From Ophiosphaerella korrae (Eukaryota; Ascomycota; Dothideomycetes; Pleosporales; Phaeosphaeriaceae), in contig JALNQF010000151.1 in assembly GCA_028456385.1 (NCBI GenBank), positions 1 to 64,000 of the forward strand: DNA of 64,000 nt, read 5' to 3'. Made by a program: the position numbers and the translations under genes. The number at the start of each line of letters is the position of its first letter. Positions within the stretch are counted from its first letter, which is position 1. Shown in pieces: positions 23,600 through 34,664 of this stretch. Below the pieces are notes generated by a model. It made no database searches, was not told the DNA's origin, and saw only the letters and a list, made by a program, of their open reading frames with translations.

Positions 23600-25659
23600 A
23601 TGGCTCCCTCAATATGGAGCCTCATGAAGCGTCAAACCCACAACGACCCACCGCCGCAGGCCAGATTGCAGAGGATGGCGCCAGGTCTTGCCGCCAACGA
23701 GTCCGTCTCTCGATCGTCGGGGAGCAGCATGGAGGTAGAGTCGCAGTTCTCGGTTACCAGGGATGACGACTACTCGAGCTTCATGAGTGACGTCTTGGTT
23801 GTGGGAGCTGGGCCGTCAGGTCTTATGCTCGCGTGAGTCGGCTCGCGGTAGGAAAGCGTCCATCTTAGGCTGATTTACGTAGCGACAACCTGGTGCGATT
23901 CGGCATCAAGACACGCCTCGTCGACAACCGGCCCGATCGTACCTCGACCGGTCGTGCAGACGGCATCCAGCCCAAGACAATCGAGACTTTACGCCAGATG
24001 CGCGTTGCGGAACCGCTGCTACGTAAGGGGGTGAAGGTCTTTGATATTGCCTTCTGGAAGTCAACATCGGAGCAATCGTTGCATCGCACAGGACGTGAGA
24101 TCCACTACCCACCCATCGTTGACCTGCTCGACCCATACATCTTGCTCGTGCACCAGGGCATGGTCGAAGATATCTTTGAAGACGATCTTAGAGAACGCGG
24201 CAACGTCATCTCGCGAAACACAGCCTTCGTTGATCTCGCATACACCCCCATGGCTATCCGCCCACTCACAGTCCATTGCCAGCAAAATGTCAGTCATTCG
24301 AAAAAAACCTTCTTTGCTCGCTATGTTGTTGGCTGTGATGGTGCACACTCCAAAGTGCGAAAATGCATACCAGAGGCTACATTAATTGGGGCATCATCCG
24401 ATGCCGTCTGGGGCGTGCTTGACGGTGTGCTCGACACCGATTTTCCAGATATCTGGAGCAAAGTAGCTGTTCAGTCGGAAACGCTTGGCTCCGTGCTAAT
24501 GATTCCACGCGAACGAGGCCTAACTCGTCTATACATCGAGCTTCGACCAGACTCTAACGAAGCCCTCAGTCCTGAGCAGAACATGCAAGAATTTGTGCAA
24601 AAAAGGGCACAGGCTATCATGCAACCCTTCCGACTAGTATGGAAGAATGTCGAATGGTTCGGAAGATACAAGATCGGCCAGCGGTATGCTGCACGTTTTA
24701 TCGATGCTGATCAGCGCGTTTTCATTGCTGGTGATGCCAGTCATACCCATAGTCCAAAAGCCGCTCAAGGGATGAACACATCAATGCATGATTCGTGGAA
24801 CCTCGCCTGGAAGTTGAACTTCGCTACAAGAGGGCTCGCTAAACCCAGCTTGCTCCAAAGCTACGAGGAAGAGCGAAAGAAGATTGCCCAGGACCTAATT
24901 GACTTCGACTACGAACATGCCAATGCTTTCGCCGACGGCGACCCAGCCGCTCTGGCGGACAACTTTGCCAAGAATATTGCTTTCATATCAGGATACGGTG
25001 TCAGTTACCAACCCAATGCCCTGAACGTCTACTCAGAAGGCTACAAACGTGGCAATCTCAAACCAGGATTTTTGCTCCCTCCTGCAAAAGTCACACGCTA
25101 CATCGATGCCAATCCTGTCGACATCCAAATTGATATTCCTGCCCTTGGCCAATTCCGAATCTACTTTTTCACCCACGACATACATATCTCCATGCCTTTC
25201 CTCGAGACTGTGTGTCAAGCGCACTCAGGAAGTGGTTCTTATGTTGGTCGGGTCAGTGCCGCTGGTAATGCCTCATACACAACCCAGCCCCCCCTAGCCG
25301 CGCCACATGATCAGTTTGTTTTACCTGAGCGGTACACGCCTGTCAGTGGAGTCTTCACTTACGCACTCGTGACAGACATGGATCGCAAGAAAATCGAAAT
25401 CAATGACTTGCCGCCAAATCTGCGCGAAAGCGTCTGGACGTTTTACTTAGATGACATCCCAGACAAGGACACACGGAAACAGAAGTGTATTGACAAGTGG
25501 CTCGACGGTCTGGATGAGAAAGAAATTGTGATTCTCAATGTCCGGCCCGACGGTTACGTAGGCACCATTCGACGATTTGCAAATGGCAATCGCGAGAATA
25601 TTCAAAATGCCATCCAGTGGATGGATCGATATTACGAGGGATTTATGAGGGACATGTGA
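23600..25659 (+). CDS. FAD-dependent phenol 2-monooxygenase-like protein
   Basis: Probable aromatic-ring hydroxylase using FAD and NADPH. Two exons (23,600-23,832; 23,883-25,659) give 669 residues, the length of phenol hydroxylases. The dinucleotide-binding motif VVGAGPSGLMLA ends at the 50-bp intron. Further motifs are YVVGCDGAHSKVRK (DG motif, FAD and NAD(P)H contact) and RVFIAGDASHTHSPKAAQG (GD motif, FAD ribityl contact). The C-terminal 200 residues match the thioredoxin-like dimerisation domain of this group (PGFLLPPAKV, LNVRPDGYVG). An N-terminal extension of about 60 residues, Ser/Arg/Pro-rich, precedes the Rossmann motif and might be a targeting sequence or an artefact of choosing this ATG. 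The true physiological substrate is unknown. Confidence 0.92.
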
Positions 25660-26476
25660 AAAAGTTGTTTCTTCTTCAATCATCATATGGAGGTCGATTT
25701 GATGCATTTCAGCGTTCAGGCAAGAATGGGTCGTCCTACACCAACATCAAAAGTGTATCTACGGCCCTCACTATTATTTTGTGTACCGAGCCACATTTCC
25801 AATACAAGTAGATTTTTCACCCACCAGTCAACGACGTCTTATGATTGGAAGGATGGTGAAATGACGAAATTTGAGTACCCATGGTCTTGTCATCAATCTC
25901 TTGGAGCTTGTCCCTGATCATACTGTCAAGGGCTTTGATGCATGTAGCTCAATGCGAGTGAGGTTGTGTAACCATCTTATGTGGTGTAGTGTGCTGTAAG
26001 CGGACTGATTATGCGTCCTCGACCTAATACTGAAAAGCTAGATCCCTACAAAGCCAAAATCATTATCGTCTTGCAGCCTTGCTTGAGAAGCTGCTTGCTT
26101 ATCAGCGATCGAGGTCCTGGACTCATCTCACCGGCTATTATGGCACCTCGGATTTAATATATACACCCCCTAACTCGCACTCTGTCTACCGCAACTGGTT
26201 GCCGTTAAACCCGATTCAACAAGTCAACAACGAAAATAGTGCATGCCGCGCAAACTATATATAGGTTTTTCACTCCCATAGGCCCGGTCATCTACTAATC
26301 GTTGCTGTAGGGCTGGACTTTTAAGGTGGTTGTCAGTATTCCCGGGCACAAGACCTGCCGAGCCCGTAGAATGCATATCGAATACGTACGTTTGTTCCGA
26401 ACCGTTTCGATTCCCCTTGTACATAGAGCGGTGCTCTCCGCCGTTATAGAGTATTGATCAAAACGACTGCACAGCC
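25660..26476. other. Intergenic, no gene seen
   Basis: About 820 bp of mixed composition with scattered stops in all frames. A TTTAATATATACACCC TATA-like word lies near 26,153. No RNA gene or repeat was recognised. Confidence 0.5.
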
Positions 26477-27446
26477 ATGTCAATCCTTTTGCCTCTCTAC
26501 ATATATCCCCTCGCGGGGGCGTGGGATCCATTATATGCAGCGTAAGCCACATTAGCAGTCTGCTCCTATACCCTGACTGAGATATTATAGAGCGACAGCG
26601 CATCGAAACGTTGACTTCACTGTCATCGTAAGCCATATCCACTAACACGACATGACACGCTTACAAAAGTAACCTAGATTAACCCATGTTCTGGGCCTTG
26701 CATGGGCAGTTTACCTGATCAAGTCTACCTTGACGAGATCCCAAAATTACGAACACATCCAAACATTCGCACATTAGGCTACGTAGCGACGCATTATGCA
26801 AAAAAACCAATTGAGGACGTATTGGCGGAGATCGACGTATATGCGAGATGGCCAAAGTTGACCAACGAGACGAAAATGCGTGTTGATGGAATATTCCTAG
26901 ACGAAACGCCGAGCACATATTATGCCGAGGATTACAGCTATCTCAAAAGAGCAAGCCAGGTTGTGAGAAATGAAACAACATTCAAAGACCGATTCGTGGG
27001 TACGTATCAAAAGTGACATATAAGCATGACAAAAGACATCCAGCTTAAAAAAATGCTAACACCAGCTAGCACAAAACCCAGGCCTTATGCCACCTTCAAT
27101 ACTCAACTCGAAAGATGTTTACCGAGAGTCGTATCTCAACCTCACAGACATTACTATCGTCTTTGAAGAAACGTTCGAAAAATGGATAGACAAAAATACG
27201 TTAATGCCCCTTCAATCGCACAAAATCCGCCGATCAAAACTTGCCATGATCTTACATTCCCTACCGAATCTCAGCAGGCCTGTCTTAGACTTCATGATTG
27301 AACAAGTAGAAGAGACTGCGGGCTGGATGTTTCTTACAGATGTAAAAGAGAAGGATGAATACTATCATAGTTTTAGTCCAGTGTTTGCAGAAATGGTAAA
27401 GAGCGTCGATGGCAAAAAGCGGAAGAGGCGGAGGAATTTTGGATGA
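26477..27446 (+). CDS. Spherulation-specific family 4 (spherulin-4-like) protein
   Basis: Four exons (26,477-26,541; 26,591-26,627; 26,678-26,999; 27,070-27,446) join in phase to 266 residues. The short first exons were recovered from the family pattern: MSILLPLYIYPLAGAWDPLY, then HRNVDFTVI, then INPCSGPCMG. The middle has the conserved LRTHPNIRTLGYVATHYAKK and VDGIFLDETPS-like strand with the acidic pair. The end has ITIVFEETFEKW and AGWMFLTD. The family was named from a Physarum encystment transcript and is widespread in fungi, where it is predicted to adopt a TIM-barrel-like, glycosidase-related fold. Its reaction is not established. No signal peptide precedes the domain, so this copy is probably cytosolic unless an upstream exon was missed. 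The C-terminus ends in a very basic KKRKRRRNFG tail. Confidence 0.87.
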
Positions 27447-28884
27447 TGTTGCAAATTATATTCGTATTGTGGGAGATTACGGGACACAACTGTTGCATTG
27501 CTAAAGCATACTAGAGCTTATATAAATACACATAGTTGGCCTTTGCCATACGCATTACCTTTGCTACTTCTTTTAAGAAAATTCGATCTGGGGTTGGAAC
27601 AGTCGAATACTGCAGATAGCCAGAGACTGTTGATTCAAAATGGAGAAAAATAGTGCTTTGATCCACGCATCTCCTAGGCATTGCTTTGGCCCCATAATCA
27701 AATTAAACTAATTCTTCTTGCTTTTTTATTTGATCATTGTACCCTGAGATTTCCCGCCGATATCCATCTGCGTTAGAGTTCATTCATGCTCTGGCTCTCA
27801 TAAGTAGTTAGCCAGATTTCCTTTACGTAGTCAAAAGCTCGCCTTGAATATCACTTTCAGGTAAATTTCTTCCCAATGAAATCCACAGAATCATCGAAGA
27901 ACTGCTCCGCAACCTCAAATAAGAGGTAGGCGATCAAGACTTCACATGCTCTTTTTGAGCCATTTCATTTTATACATCTTGTTTGAGTTTAGTTTTTCTG
28001 AAAGGTACCAAAACCATGTTCGCTCTAATATGCATTGAAGTTGCTATAAAGCTCTTCCTGAGTGATTTCATAGGATCTAACATGATATAATTCAGATTTA
28101 TGTAGACTGTATCCATTTCTTTCGATAAGGCTGCAAGCATAAGATTGGTTGTTGGTGCTATTGCCAGGGATACATTGGGTTTGGAATGCTTAGAATACTC
28201 TTTGTCCAACATTTGCCCGATCGTTCCGGCCGTAACAATGGAGGAACAACAAAGAACTGGAAACGAGAACAATGCTACCCAAATCATTGACTCAATTGCA
28301 GTGTCTCAGATGACATAGTTAGCTAAGTGCACGGCGAGATTAGAAAATATACAGCAAGTCTATTTTGTATGATACTCCAAAAAAAAAGTGTCATATGGGC
28401 ACAGGTAGTCTCTGATACACGCGTATATGCCTTTCTTGGGTACGTAGTAATATTGGCAAGAGATGTCAAGTCGGAAATCTGTGGGTCAGCTTTCGTGTTT
28501 AGCATGGAGAAACCCACGCTGTCCGTGAACGTCTACATACAAGCTAGCGAGTTCCCTAGAGTAAACATGGAAAACGAACGGTGGTTGGGTGTTAACCAAT
28601 CCGGCTTCTTAAACAGTTCGTTATGCACTCTCGCAAGTATGAATTTAACACATAACTGCCGTAGAAAGTCCAAGATTGTGATTGATGGGTACTGATGTGG
28701 CGACGTTGAATCGCGTTTGTTTAGTCTTTGACCGCGTTAGAAAGCAAGACGCCCCTAGGCTACTTGATCGCAGATACCTGTACAAAGAAAAACCCTAGCT
28801 TCTAGCTATTGTCTTTGCTACCGTACCAAGAGCCATACTAATAACGGCATGTCTATTTTTGTTGGCAGTTACTCCACCTAGGCA
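27447..28884. other. Intergenic with weak ORFs only
   Basis: About 1.4 kb that is more AT-rich than the neighbouring genes. Besides the small reverse ORF listed separately, a forward 122-codon frame at 28,327-28,695 has no recognisable domain. No tRNA, repeat or regulatory site stands out. Confidence 0.4.
27970..28287 (-). CDS. Small hypothetical ORF with signal-like N-terminus
   Basis: A 105-codon reverse-strand frame begins with a hydrophobic stretch (MIWVALFSFPVLCCSSIVTAG) that could be a signal peptide. The rest is unremarkable and ends in a basic KLKQDV tail. I do not recognise it. It lies in a 1.4-kb gap, and a competing forward frame (28,327-28,695, 122 codons) lies beside it. It may be a small secreted protein or chance. 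Confidence 0.2.
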   Translation of the reverse strand: MIWVALFSFPVLCCSSIVTAGTIGQMLDKEYSKHSKPNVSLAIAPTTNLMLAALSKEMDTVYINLNYIMLDPMKSLRKSFIATSMHIRANMVLVPFRKTKLKQDV

Positions 28885-29760
28885 ATGCTGGCTCAAAAGG
28901 CTAGAAAGTCTTTTGCCGTCTCCTCCCCTTCGACTTCCTTCGCAACGCAAGCACCCTCGATCAATCATTCAGACACAATGACTTTTCAAATACGAAGAAG
29001 CAATGCCGAGTGCCCATTAGGCGGAGTTTTCTACAGATGTAGCAAGGAAGCGGGCGGATTCGTGGGCTGCTGCGAAGTAAACCCATGCAACCCAATTGGC
29101 GTCACTTGCCCAAATGATAAGGATCGTACACCTGTCAGCTGTAAGTTATCCCGAAAATCCAATTATACCGTTTGGCGTAAACTCATTCGGAATTTAGATA
29201 CTTCTTCAATCACTATGGCAACATCGACCAGCTCCGTAGTAACACGAGCTGCTTCATCATCATCACCATCGGGGATGCCGTTGAAGAAACTCCCAGTCCC
29301 GACTGAGCCGTCCTTTCAACTAGCCTCTCCCACAGCCCCCAGCACCAACAGTGCCAGCCATCCTGCTACTGCCTATATTACCGTCACTAATCAGCCATCA
29401 GTAACGCGCGCTGGATTACCAGAACTAGAGCATAGCCGATCTATACCAACTGCTGCCATTATCGGTGCGGCTGTTGGTGGTATTGTCCTTGTTGTGATGG
29501 CAATCTTCTTATTTATGTGTGTGAAGAAAAGAAAACATAAGAATAATTACAAGGCACCATTGTACATCTCCCCCTACAATACGGAAAGTAGTTTGTCTCA
29601 GCCTTCCATGTCATATCTCAAGGATCAGACGAGGAGTAGCTGGGACAGTATTCAACAACTTGACAGCGTCGCAGTTGAACATGAGAGGGGCCTAGAAGGA
29701 ACTTTGCCACGGCGCTATACAGAACTACCGGCAGAGCCAGTCACAATGCATCTAAGATAA
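28885..29760 (+). CDS. Single-pass membrane protein with N-terminal cysteine module
   Basis: Two exons (28,885-29,140; 29,198-29,760) give 272 residues. A cysteine module (CPLGGVFYRC...GFVGCC...NPCNPIGVTCP) begins near residue 43. A Ser/Thr/Pro-rich stretch follows, then one transmembrane helix (IIGAAVGGIVLVVMAIFLFM) followed by a basic KKRKHKNN stop-transfer, and a cytosolic tail of about 75 residues. This arrangement resembles fungal surface sensors of the WSC/Mid2 type in layout, but the module is a different, shorter one. No classical signal peptide is seen. ATG at 28,978 is an alternative start, placing the module near residue 12. The 57-bp intron has standard ends, is a multiple of three and holds no stop. 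Confidence 0.7.
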   Translation: MLAQKARKSFAVSSPSTSFATQAPSINHSDTMTFQIRRSNAECPLGGVFYRCSKEAGGFVGCCEVNPCNPIGVTCPNDKDRTPVSCKLSRKSNYTVWRKLIRNLDTSSITMATSTSSVVTRAASSSSPSGMPLKKLPVPTEPSFQLASPTAPSTNSASHPATAYITVTNQPSVTRAGLPELEHSRSIPTAAIIGAAVGGIVLVVMAIFLFMCVKKRKHKNNYKAPLYISPYNTESSLSQPSMSYLKDQTRSSWDSIQQLDSVAVEHERGLEGTLPRRYTELPAEPVTMHLR

Positions 29761-30073
29761 GATTGGAAAGAGTAGGGTGGTTTGTGTGCATGTCAAATTC
29801 ACAACCCTTTTCGTTTGGAATGGGAGATGTGCAGCGCGGTAAATTTGCTAGACGATCGTTAATAGTATCTGGACATACATAAGACAAATCATAATACGTA
29901 TCTAGTCTCAACGTTGATCTTTCCGTGCAACTTGTATGAAGATCCAAGGCGGTCGCTAGCCCCGCTGACGTCATCGCAGTAGCTCTCATTCCCATCCGTC
30001 TCCACGCACAGGCTGTAACATTCATGCAATCCAAAGCGCTGAGATCTACATTACGTTTTGCAAATTAGATATT
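29761..30073. other. Short intergenic gap
   Basis: 313 bp between the membrane protein and the LanC-like gene. No gene or clear element is seen; a 97-codon reverse frame here has no coding character. Confidence 0.5.
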
Positions 30074-31240
30074 ATGTCTGAGGAAACTGTAAAATCAGCC
30101 CCCGCTGGCGATGAAAAGGCGCCTGTTTCAATACCCCGGTATTTCCGGAATGATGCCCCACTGGCTCGACGACATGCTCACAAGCAACTGGAGTCGTCCT
30201 TGAACCGCCTAATTACTGACTATCCGCCGCATCGTGTACCGCCTGGTGGTGGGCTCTACTATGGCCCTATCTCTGTCGCCTTTCTATTCTATGCGCTCCA
30301 CCGACTTTATCCTGATCTCACTCTGGATGAGTTTCCCTTGAACACTTGGTCGGCAGCGTATATTGAGCAGGCGCAAACCCACATCAAGGATTTTCCGCCG
30401 CCCTCCCCCAGCAAATGTGGCGCCTCAAATGATATCATGTCGCTATTGGCCCTTTACGCCGTGACCGCTCAGGATGTAGATACCGTCAAGGAACTGTGTG
30501 ACCACGCTGCGGTCATGCTCGAGCCAGAAACGGACAATGACTGGCTCTACGGACGGGCTGGTTATTTGTACCTCCTACGGCTGGTCCGGAGTGCCTTCTC
30601 TAACAACAAGGAGGCGCTGGAACTCATCGAAGACACAGCAGACGAAGTGATTGAAAACATCATGTCCAGCCCACGCCCTTGGAAATGGCATGGCAAGGCG
30701 TATGTGGGGGCTGCTCACGGTGCAATTGGTATCATCACGCAAATTTTACTCACTGACCCCTCATGGGCGCCAAAACTCGAGGCTGAGCTGGCTGCGTTGC
30801 TGAGCTACCAGTACGAGAGTGGAAACTTCCCGTCGTCACTCCCGCCGGGCCGTGACAGGCTGGTGCACTTCTGCCATGGTGCACCCGGTGTCGTCTCCTC
30901 ACTATTATCCATTCGGCGTTATTTTCCCGAGCTACATGAACGTATTGATCGCGTCATTGAAAAAGCAAGAAAGTGTATATGGGAACGAGGCCTCTTAACC
31001 AAAGAGCCATGCCTGTGTCACGGTATATCCGGCAATGCGCTGGCCCTGGATGGCGAGCAATTTGAGCATTTCATGAGTTACACAACCGGCCACGAAATTA
31101 GATCGATGGAAAAAGATGGCATGTTCGAGAAGTCTGATAACCCTTCAGCATTGTGGTGTGGTGAGGCTGGCCGCGCCTGGGCTTGGGCGGTTGCCGACAA
31201 GCAAATCGATAAGCGCTTCTTAGGCTACAATGATATATAG
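30074..31240 (+). CDS. LanC-like protein (LanCL family)
   Basis: Intronless frame of 388 residues, normal for eukaryotic LanC-like proteins. The double alpha-barrel signature repeats are present: YVGAAHGAIGIITQIL, the zinc-site motif FCHGAPGVVSSLL, and PCLCHGISGNALAL with the Cys-His pair. The last repeat is ALWCGEAGRAWAWAV. In bacterial LanC the Cys, Cys and His of these motifs bind catalytic zinc for lanthionine formation. Mammalian LanCL proteins add glutathione to dehydroalanine and dehydrobutyrine residues in damaged proteins. The same cytosolic repair role is the simplest inference here. No lantibiotic-type precursor or dehydratase gene is nearby. Start: MSEETVKSAP, the first ATG of the frame. 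Confidence 0.9.
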   Translation: MSEETVKSAPAGDEKAPVSIPRYFRNDAPLARRHAHKQLESSLNRLITDYPPHRVPPGGGLYYGPISVAFLFYALHRLYPDLTLDEFPLNTWSAAYIEQAQTHIKDFPPPSPSKCGASNDIMSLLALYAVTAQDVDTVKELCDHAAVMLEPETDNDWLYGRAGYLYLLRLVRSAFSNNKEALELIEDTADEVIENIMSSPRPWKWHGKAYVGAAHGAIGIITQILLTDPSWAPKLEAELAALLSYQYESGNFPSSLPPGRDRLVHFCHGAPGVVSSLLSIRRYFPELHERIDRVIEKARKCIWERGLLTKEPCLCHGISGNALALDGEQFEHFMSYTTGHEIRSMEKDGMFEKSDNPSALWCGEAGRAWAWAVADKQIDKRFLGYNDI

Positions 31241-32578
31241 GACGGCAAAGAGATGGTGTGATAAGGGCAATTATGGTTCCCACGAGGTCAATGGTTGCAC
31301 GATTGAAATGATTTATGACATGATAGGTCAGGCTACATACTGAGGGTGATGGATGTGTTGCACACGAACACATATGGAAACTTAATACGGGTAGTTGCTG
31401 CATTACAGGTACCATCATCCAATCTTCTTTTGTAACTTGACTCGTATCTATCACTTTAGGTCATCGCTCACACACTCTCTTTGCACTTTTATCCCAACTT
31501 CGATTTACTACGTTCTGACGTAGGTATTCGGAGACGAGTTGACTTCTCCACCCGTACTTCGGGTGTTCGACTTTGTCAAGAAATGCTAACCGTTCGGAAT
31601 TATCAATGATTTTATTGTTTCATTCTCTCGGAGTGAGGATAACATAATTAGTCATTTTTTAAATCACCTAATATTCCATGAGCCATGGTACCTCCTTAGC
31701 TAAGGCCCTTGACTGCGGCTACCTGCGCACGACCCAGACTTCTGGGACCGCCTGATATATATCAGCTGTTAATATGGTTATCAAGAATTCTACTGGTTAT
31801 ACATATAACCCATGAACGCAGCATTCGATTGTGAAGCGAATGGGTGAGCATGGGACGAATCGACAGCATACGTACGAGGAAGCAGTTCAGCAACGCAAGG
31901 ATTTGTGCGTCATCAACCATCTACCCACGGGGAAGGAGGGACAAAACTAATCCGAGCAAACACAACCTTACTATGTCAGCTGTGCCCCTCTCCTAAACTT
32001 ATATTCTCGACGCCCCTACGTCTTTGTATCTCGACTATTATACCTACGCTAACGCTCTTTATGTACGTAGCTAAGGATTTCTTTTACTTTTCCCTGCCGT
32101 TCGTTCCTGTCTAAGCCGCGCATTGTGATCGGATTATGTCGAGAGTGAAGCGCGTAAAGCCACGCGTAACTTTCGCGATGACATGATTTTTACCATGTGA
32201 GTAGACTCTCGTCGCTCCGTTTATACTGTAATGTGGCAAAATCTACGTGTTGAGCTACGTTGTGTGCTGCGTGGCGAAATTCGTCAGTCCACTTCACAGC
32301 CGCCCTTGTCATGCCGAAAATTTTGCGGCGACAACAAGTGGTTCACCCAATATCTGAATGGCAACAACGGTCAGGGTTGTTTGTCTAGAATTGGGCGATG
32401 AGTTGGTCAAATTAATGTTGGGAGCCTCACCAATAGTCAACCAAGATTATCTACGAACGAACCCTGGAAACGTTTGACACTGGATGCTCGATGTTGCCGT
32501 GGTACATATATCTTTTGCCGTTACCCTCATTCTAACGGTGCAAATTTAGAATTTACGCGCTCATTCATCCTGCCCAGC
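31241..32578. other. Intergenic region upstream of tyrosinase
   Basis: About 1.3 kb without a convincing gene. It contains the perfect palindrome CTGATATATATCAG (about 31,751-31,764), a nearby hairpin-capable GGTTATACATATAACC (about 31,795-31,810) and a CTATTATACCTACG stretch. These may be regulatory or chance. A 69-codon forward frame at 31,905 lacks coding character. Confidence 0.4.
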
Positions 32579-34621
32579 ATGCGTGCTGTTCAAATCGTCC
32601 TACAACTCACACTTGCTATCATCGGTATCAGCGCACCAGCATGGACCTTGCCACCCCGACAACTCGTCGTTCCTCTAACAAACTGGACTGCACCCTCCAT
32701 ACTACGCCGAGAAATCGTTGTTCCTCTGACGAATGGAACTCCTCTACCCACTAATGGTGTTGTTTCCGGTATTGGATGGAGAGACGAACATGGTCTGTAG
32801 CTCCTCAGTATCTATTGTTTCAATCAGCTCACATCCTTAGGCAATGTCCCGGTGCGTCGCGAAATTCGCGACCTAAAGGAAAATAACCCGTTACAGTGGA
32901 CTTTGTATCTGCTGGCGCTGGCTCGCTTACAATGGCTCTCGCAAGATGACCCACTGTCGTACTATGGCCTTGCTAGTAAGTACAGTATCTGATACTCCCT
33001 AGTAAACGCCAGCTCTGACAATCTAGGCGTACATGGACGACCTTACAAAACATGGGGGGATGCACCGGGTTTAAAACACAAGGTGGGAACTGCAAGCTAT
33101 TGTCCACACAATAATGCGCTTTTCCTTGGATGGCATCGACCCTATCTTGCCCTCTTCGAGGTAAATCCCATATAGCGATATTTTGTGACCATTGACTAAG
33201 AAAAAAAAAATAGGAACAGCTTTATAAGCATGTGCAAGACTTTGCAGTGGAAATCGCACCAAAGAACGAGACTGGAAAATATGTCGCAGCAGCAAAGTCA
33301 TTTCGGATGCCGTATTGGGACTGGGCTAGAGGACAAGACGGCGGCCCTGCCCCCGATTTCTTCACCATGCAGAAGATTAACGTAACCTATCCTGACGGAT
33401 ATGCAGAGTCGATATACAACCCTCTATATGCTTACTATTTCCATCCCCTGACCCCCGAAGTCTTCGACGGCAAGGTAAAGCGTAGTCGCCCTATACTCTC
33501 GGACTATATCGACTAACTACAATCAATAGTGGAAGTATCTCAAAAGCACTCAAAGGTGGCCCTCGTCTGATAAAGCAAATTCAAAGTCCAACAACAGCGC
33601 CGTACTCACTGCATACACTGGAAATCAACGAGGCCTTCTTGATAACATCAACCGCGCGTTCCGTAAGACGAGTATCAACGAGTTCAGCCGTATGTTAGAA
33701 GAGACTCATGGCTGGGTTCATGGTGTCATCGGCGGAGGATGGGACAACGGATCCTCAGCAGGACACATGTGGCCTTTGGAATACTCTGCCTTTGAGCCGC
33801 TGTTCATGCTCCATCACACGTATGCGTTCGGCCTACAATCTCTACCTCTCTACCTTTCCAGTTACAGAATCGCCAACTAACAACTACTCACAGAAACGTT
33901 GATCGTCTCTTCGCAATGTATCAAGCCTCCCACCCTGAGCGCGACTTCATTCCTGAAAGCGTGGGCCCTAACGGCAACGTCTTCCTCGAAAACGACCAAA
34001 CCGTCGACTCCAGCACGCAGCTCCTCCCCTTCCGCAAACGCACCGGCGGCTTCTGGACCACCAGAGACGCATGGCGCACCGAAGCCCTCGGATACGCATA
34101 CCCAGAGACCCTCAAAGCACGCAACGCAACAAACGAACAACAACAAAAGTACCTAGCCAACAAAGCCATCATAACCCTCTACAGCCCCAGCGCCCGCCGC
34201 ATGCTCACCGAGCAACCACACCCCCACCTCGCCGCTGACACAGCCCCGGCCCCGCTACCAAGCAACAGCAACGGTTCCTACACAGACTGGTCCATCAACA
34301 CGGCCGCCGACACAACAAATCAGCACCCCACTTTCGTCGTGCGCTTCGCGCTCGTCGACAACGACGCCCGCGTCGATGTCGGCAGCTGGGTCAACCTCAT
34401 GCCCACACACCACGCATCTAGTGACCCCGGTACTTCGCGTCGCACACCAAAGCGCCGCGCAACCGGCAGCGTGAGCTTGACGGCGCCACTGCTGGATCAG
34501 GTGCGTGGGGGTGCGCTGGCGTCGTTGGCGGACGTGCACGTTGTGCCGTATCTCAAGCAAAAGTTGAGCTGGACGGTGTTATCGGTAAGGATGGGTTTTT
34601 TTTTCAGTTGCGTTCCAAGTT

Positions 34622-34664
<43 letters not shown>

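Noticed and set aside
29741..30034. 97-codon reverse frame between two genes
   Set aside because: Composition is unlike protein, and it overlaps the end of the membrane-protein gene and the LanC-like promoter.
25660..32578. tRNA or 5S rRNA genes in the intergenic gaps
   Set aside because: I saw no clear B-box GGTTCRANYCC with a matching A-box, nor a 5S-like internal control region. A covariance-model scan would be decisive.
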